18,219 nt of DNA from Candidatus Rokuibacteriota bacterium (GTDB lineage Bacteria > Methylomirabilota > Methylomirabilia > Rokubacteriales > CSP1-6): assembly GCA_003220195.1 (NCBI GenBank), contig QHRT01000078.1:1-18219 (forward strand), read 5' to 3'. Below are positions 15,620-18,219 of the stretch, in pieces (position 1 is the stretch's first letter; every line of letters starts with the position of its first letter). The translations under genes were made by a program, and so were the position numbers. Under the pieces are notes generated by a model, which had not been told where the DNA came from, made no database searches, and saw only the letters and a list, made by a program, of their open reading frames with translations.

Positions 15620-16314
15620 TGCCCGGCGCTCCCGCCCCCGCGCTCGGACTCACCGGCACCCTGGCGCTCCTCGTGAGCCCACTCGTGCTGTCCGCGGTGT
15701 GGGTGACCATCTGGACCGCGATCGCCGCCCAGGCGATCGCCGCGCTGTGCGGCGTCCCGCTGGCTCTCGCCGAGCTCTCGTCGCTGAAACCGCTGAAGGC
15801 CGTGGCCTGGTTCTACAACTGGCTGTTCCAGGGAACGCCACTGCTGATGCAGCTGATCTTCTTCTGGGCCGTCCTGCCCATCCTCGGGCTGCGCCTGCCG
15901 CTGATCGTGGCCGGCATCGTGGCCCTGGCGCTGAACGAGGCCGCCCGGATGTCGCAGATCATCCGGGCCGCGATCATCGGCGTGGACGCGCGCCAGTTCG
16001 AGGCCGCCCGCACCCTCGGCATGTCGAGCTGGCAGATCTTCCGGCTGATCATCGTGCCTCAGGCCCTCCGGCTGATGCTGCCTCCGACGGGCAACGAGCT
16101 GAACTATCAGTTCAAGGCTACCTCGCTGCTCGCCGCCATCTCGGTCGTCGAGCTCACCCGTCAGACCTTGAACTTCGCGGACCGTGATCCGGCCCACCCT
16201 CTTCCCTACTTCGCCGTGGCCGCCTTCTACTACTTCGCCATGAGCACGGCCTGGGGCCTGGTGCAGCAGCGTCTCGAGAACCGCGCCGAGCGGCGGGGAT
16301 TCGCCGAGTCCTGA
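15619..16314 (+). CDS. Amino-acid-type ABC transporter permease, second subunit
   Basis: It has 231 residues and the same fold as the upstream permease: LVLSAVWVTIWTAIAAQAIAAL, FQGTPLLMQLIFFWAVLP, and the EAA loop EAARTLGMSSWQIFRLIIVP followed by PPTGNELNYQFKATSLL. ATG 15619 overlaps the previous stop by one base. It ends 5 nt before the GTG of the ATPase gene. With its partner it forms the channel through which the ligand of the hyu-linked binding protein would pass. Confidence 0.92.
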   Translation: MPGAPAPALGLTGTLALLVSPLVLSAVWVTIWTAIAAQAIAALCGVPLALAELSSLKPLKAVAWFYNWLFQGTPLLMQLIFFWAVLPILGLRLPLIVAGIVALALNEAARMSQIIRAAIIGVDARQFEAARTLGMSSWQIFRLIIVPQALRLMLPPTGNELNYQFKATSLLAAISVVELTRQTLNFADRDPAHPLPYFAVAAFYYFAMSTAWGLVQQRLENRAERRGFAES

Positions 16315-16319
16315 CGATC

Positions 16320-17084
16320 GTGGACGACGACGCGCCGCTGTTGCGCATCCAGAAGGTCTCCAAATGGTATGGATCGCACCAGGTCCTCTGCGACGTGTCG
16401 CTGGACCTCGCCAGGCGCGAGGTCCTGGTCATCCTCGGGCCGAGCGGATCGGGCAAGAGCACCCTGCTCAGGGCGATCGCCCAGCTGGTGGAGATCGATT
16501 CGGGCAGCATTTTCCTGGAGGGCGAGATGCTGGGCTTCCGCGACGAGGGGCGGCGCAAGCTGCCCGCTCACCGCATCGATGCTCAGCGGCGCGAGACGGG
16601 GATGGTCTTCCAGAGCTTCAATCTCTTCGCTCACCTCACCGCGCTCGAGAACATCACGCTCGCCCCGCGCCGCGTGCTCAAGCAGACGCGCGGCGAGGCC
16701 GAGGCGACGGCCATCCAGCTCCTGGAGCGCGTGGGACTGCGCGAAAAGGCGGGGAGCTACCCGAACCAGCTCTCGGGGGGTCAGCAGCAGCGCGTGGCCA
16801 TCGCGCGCGCCATGGCGATGAATCCCAAGGTCCTGCTCTTCGACGAGCCGACCTCCGCCCTCGATCCGGAGACGATCCGCGAGGTCCTCGACATCATGGT
16901 CGACCTTGCCCACCGCGGCGTGACCATGATCGTGGTCACTCACGAGACCAGCTTCGCCCGCGAGGTCGCTCATCGCGTCGCGTTCATGGAGCACGGCCGC
17001 ATCCTGGAGGTCGCCCCGGCCCGAGCGTTCTTCGACTCCCCGAATCACCCAAGATCCGCGGCGTTCCTGGGACAGATTCTGTAA
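16320..17084 (+). CDS. Amino-acid-type ABC transporter ATP-binding protein
   Basis: This is the energising subunit of the importer, 254 residues, of the HisP/GlnQ class. Walker A GPSGSGKST is at 40-48, the Q-loop FQSFNLF around Q98, signature LSGGQQQR at 151-158, Walker B VLLFDEP at 171-177, D-loop SALD, and H-loop histidine 208 (VVTHET). All catalytic residues are present. The GTG start at 16320 lies 5 nt after the second permease. It is the last gene of the hyuB-hyuA-ABC operon and converges on a broken gene 52 nt away. Confidence 0.94.
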   Translation: MDDDAPLLRIQKVSKWYGSHQVLCDVSLDLARREVLVILGPSGSGKSTLLRAIAQLVEIDSGSIFLEGEMLGFRDEGRRKLPAHRIDAQRRETGMVFQSFNLFAHLTALENITLAPRRVLKQTRGEAEATAIQLLERVGLREKAGSYPNQLSGGQQQRVAIARAMAMNPKVLLFDEPTSALDPETIREVLDIMVDLAHRGVTMIVVTHETSFAREVAHRVAFMEHGRILEVAPARAFFDSPNHPRSAAFLGQIL

Positions 17085-17103
17085 GGAGCACCGGGGCGGC
17101 GTG

Positions 17104-17125
17104 CCCGGGCGATGGTTCGCCCGAG
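17104..17125. terminator. Hairpin between convergent genes after the ABC operon
   Basis: A perfect 7-bp stem, CGGGCGA (17106-17112) with TCGCCCG (17117-17123), closes a TGGT loop. It falls in the 52-nt gap between the ATPase stop (17084) and the opposite-strand stop (17137), where a two-way terminator is expected. No T-tract follows on either side. Confidence 0.4.
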
Positions 17126-17136
17126 TCGCCCTGACG

Positions 17137-18219
17137 TCACGCGCGCGACCCCCCGCGCGCGACGTGCAGGTGGAGGATCTTTCCCGCGGCCGTGGCCAGT
17201 GGGGCGCTGCGCTCGACGCGGAGCAGCTCGGCATCTCGCCACGCGAGACCCATGACCGCCTCTGCGCCCGGACTCCGACTGATTGCCGCGAGGAACCGCG
17301 GCGGGATCCAGCGTTCCGAGGGCCGGATGCACCAGCAGGCGGAGCTGCGGTCGCCCGTCCTCGTCTCCTGCTCGACGAGCTGGTGATCCGTGGGGCCTCC
17401 GCCGAAACGTGCTGGCAGCACTTCCTCGAGCACCCGGACGACGTCGGTGTCGAGGAAGGTGATGCCACCTGCAGTGAGTTTCTCGAGGCTCCGAATCATG
17501 TGCAGATGGGTGGTCCAGCCCAGGTCTTGAAGAGGACAAGCGCAGCGCGTGAGCGCTCCAGCGGTACCGAGCGTGCAACCCCGGCGAACCAGGGTCGAGT
17601 TGTGAAAACCAGCGGCTGACCGTCGCGCCAAACGCCGAGAGTTCGAGGAGGATGACGATTTGCGCAGCGCCCGGTACCCCCCAGACGCCATGGATCCAGC
17701 GATCGCCACCCATTGCGTGAAAGACCAGGCCGGCGTCGACGGCACGGTCGCGCACATACGCCAAGTCGATGGAGAGCCGGGTTCCTTCCCCCCGGCTGCC
17801 GCCAGTTTGGAGCGGCACGTGGTGCCTCGCACCCGGAGGACCGAAGCGCCCGGGGTCCGCGTGAATGACCGCATTCCCCCGCACGATGGGACTCCGTCCC
17901 TTGAACTCGTCTACGCTGAGGTAAACGCCGCGCCTGTAGAGCTCGACGAGCGCGCTTTCCACTCCATCTCGACGGACCAGCCGTTCGAGGTCCTCCGGCT
18001 CGCACCCTGCGAGGGCCAGCAGCTCCCGGTACGGGCTCCGGGGATTGTCGTAGATCGCGAATCTGGCGAGGGCCAGGAAGTCCGTCTCACGGTGCTCGAG
18101 GCGTCTGCGCAGGGTCGTTCGCGCTTCCTCCAGACCCATGGGATGTCGAAGGAAGGAAGGGAGTTTCGAGAGGAAGCGGCCGCCGGCGAGGAGATCTTCG
18201 AAGGAGGGGAAGCGAGTCG
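17137..18219 (-). pseudogene. PaaK/LuxE-like adenylate-forming enzyme, central part lost, runs off window edge
   Basis: The minus-strand frame is open from the window edge and gives an intact-looking N-terminal part: PSFEDLLAGGRFLSKL, FAIYDNPRSPYRELLALAGC, GVYLSVDEFKGR, LQTGGSRGEGTRLSIDLAYV, up to HARYRWSAHALR. At about 17544-17550 the frame changes and the text jumps to C-terminal sequence: CPLQDLGWTTHLHMIRSLEK, FLDTDVVRVLEEVLPARFGGG. Two further compensating shifts lie near 17360 and 17297, before KILHLHVARGGSRA and the TGA. The ends resemble phenylacetate-CoA-ligase/LuxE-like proteins. The core adenylation region between them appears deleted, so the gene is almost certainly not functional as read. 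Family assignment is from recalled resemblance and is moderate. Confidence 0.7.

Noticed and set aside
17140..17161. Perfect 8-bp CGCGCGCG hairpin
   Set aside because: It lies inside the 3' codons of the broken minus-strand gene (ARGGSRA) and is explained by GC-rich codon use.
1..18219. tRNA genes, CRISPR arrays, transposases or integrases
   Set aside because: None seen: no array-like direct repeats, no transposase or integrase motifs, and no recognisable tRNA cloverleaf.

Overview
This is a GC-rich bacterial window with short intergenic gaps and frequent start/stop overlaps. Its content (TRAP and amino-acid-type ABC importers, hydantoinase/oxoprolinase subunits, a MetE-like methyltransferase, a PaaK/LuxE-like adenylate-forming enzyme) suits a soil or subsurface heterotroph, for example a Rokubacteria/Methylomirabilota-like or deltaproteobacterial-type lineage. 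No marker gene is present, so the taxon is only a guess.

Layout, left to right. Positions 1-123 hold the tail of a DODA/YgiD-type extradiol dioxygenase. Positions 143-1844 hold an ankyrin-repeat/kelch-like gene broken by two frameshifts. Positions 1982-6795 (+) form a TRAP transporter operon (dctP-dctQ-dctM) followed by a lone hydantoinase B gene. Positions 6806-7942 (-) hold a MetE/COG0620-like gene, convergent with it, that lacks the family's H-x-C zinc motif. Positions 8025-8904 (-) hold a TerC-family membrane protein preceded by a 63-residue PGPGW/DUF454-like membrane protein. The leader of that pair (8905-9026) has the conserved blocks of a yybP-ykoY manganese riboswitch and a hairpin that would hide the Shine-Dalgarno sequence. 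Positions 9162-10187 (+) hold a beta-class N4/N6 DNA methyltransferase with a good -35/-10 promoter almost touching its start codon. Positions 10304-17084 (+) form a tightly coupled hyuB-hyuA-ABC operon (binding protein, two permeases, ATPase). Positions 17137-18219 (-) hold a decayed PaaK/LuxE-like gene running off the window edge.

The two large + strand operons share one logic: an importer joined to hydantoinase/oxoprolinase subunits. One uses a TRAP carrier with HyuB only. The other uses a polar-amino-acid-type ABC importer with both HyuB and HyuA. They probably import and hydrolyse cyclic amides such as 5-oxoproline or hydantoins, but the exact substrate cannot be read from sequence.

Several genes carry lesions: the ankyrin/kelch gene, the ABC binding protein's C-terminus, the PaaK-like gene, and the in-frame loss in the MetE-like gene. 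The TRAP and hyu genes look intact. Whether these lesions are biological or come from assembly cannot be decided here. The most interesting element is the candidate Mn2+ riboswitch and its small first gene.
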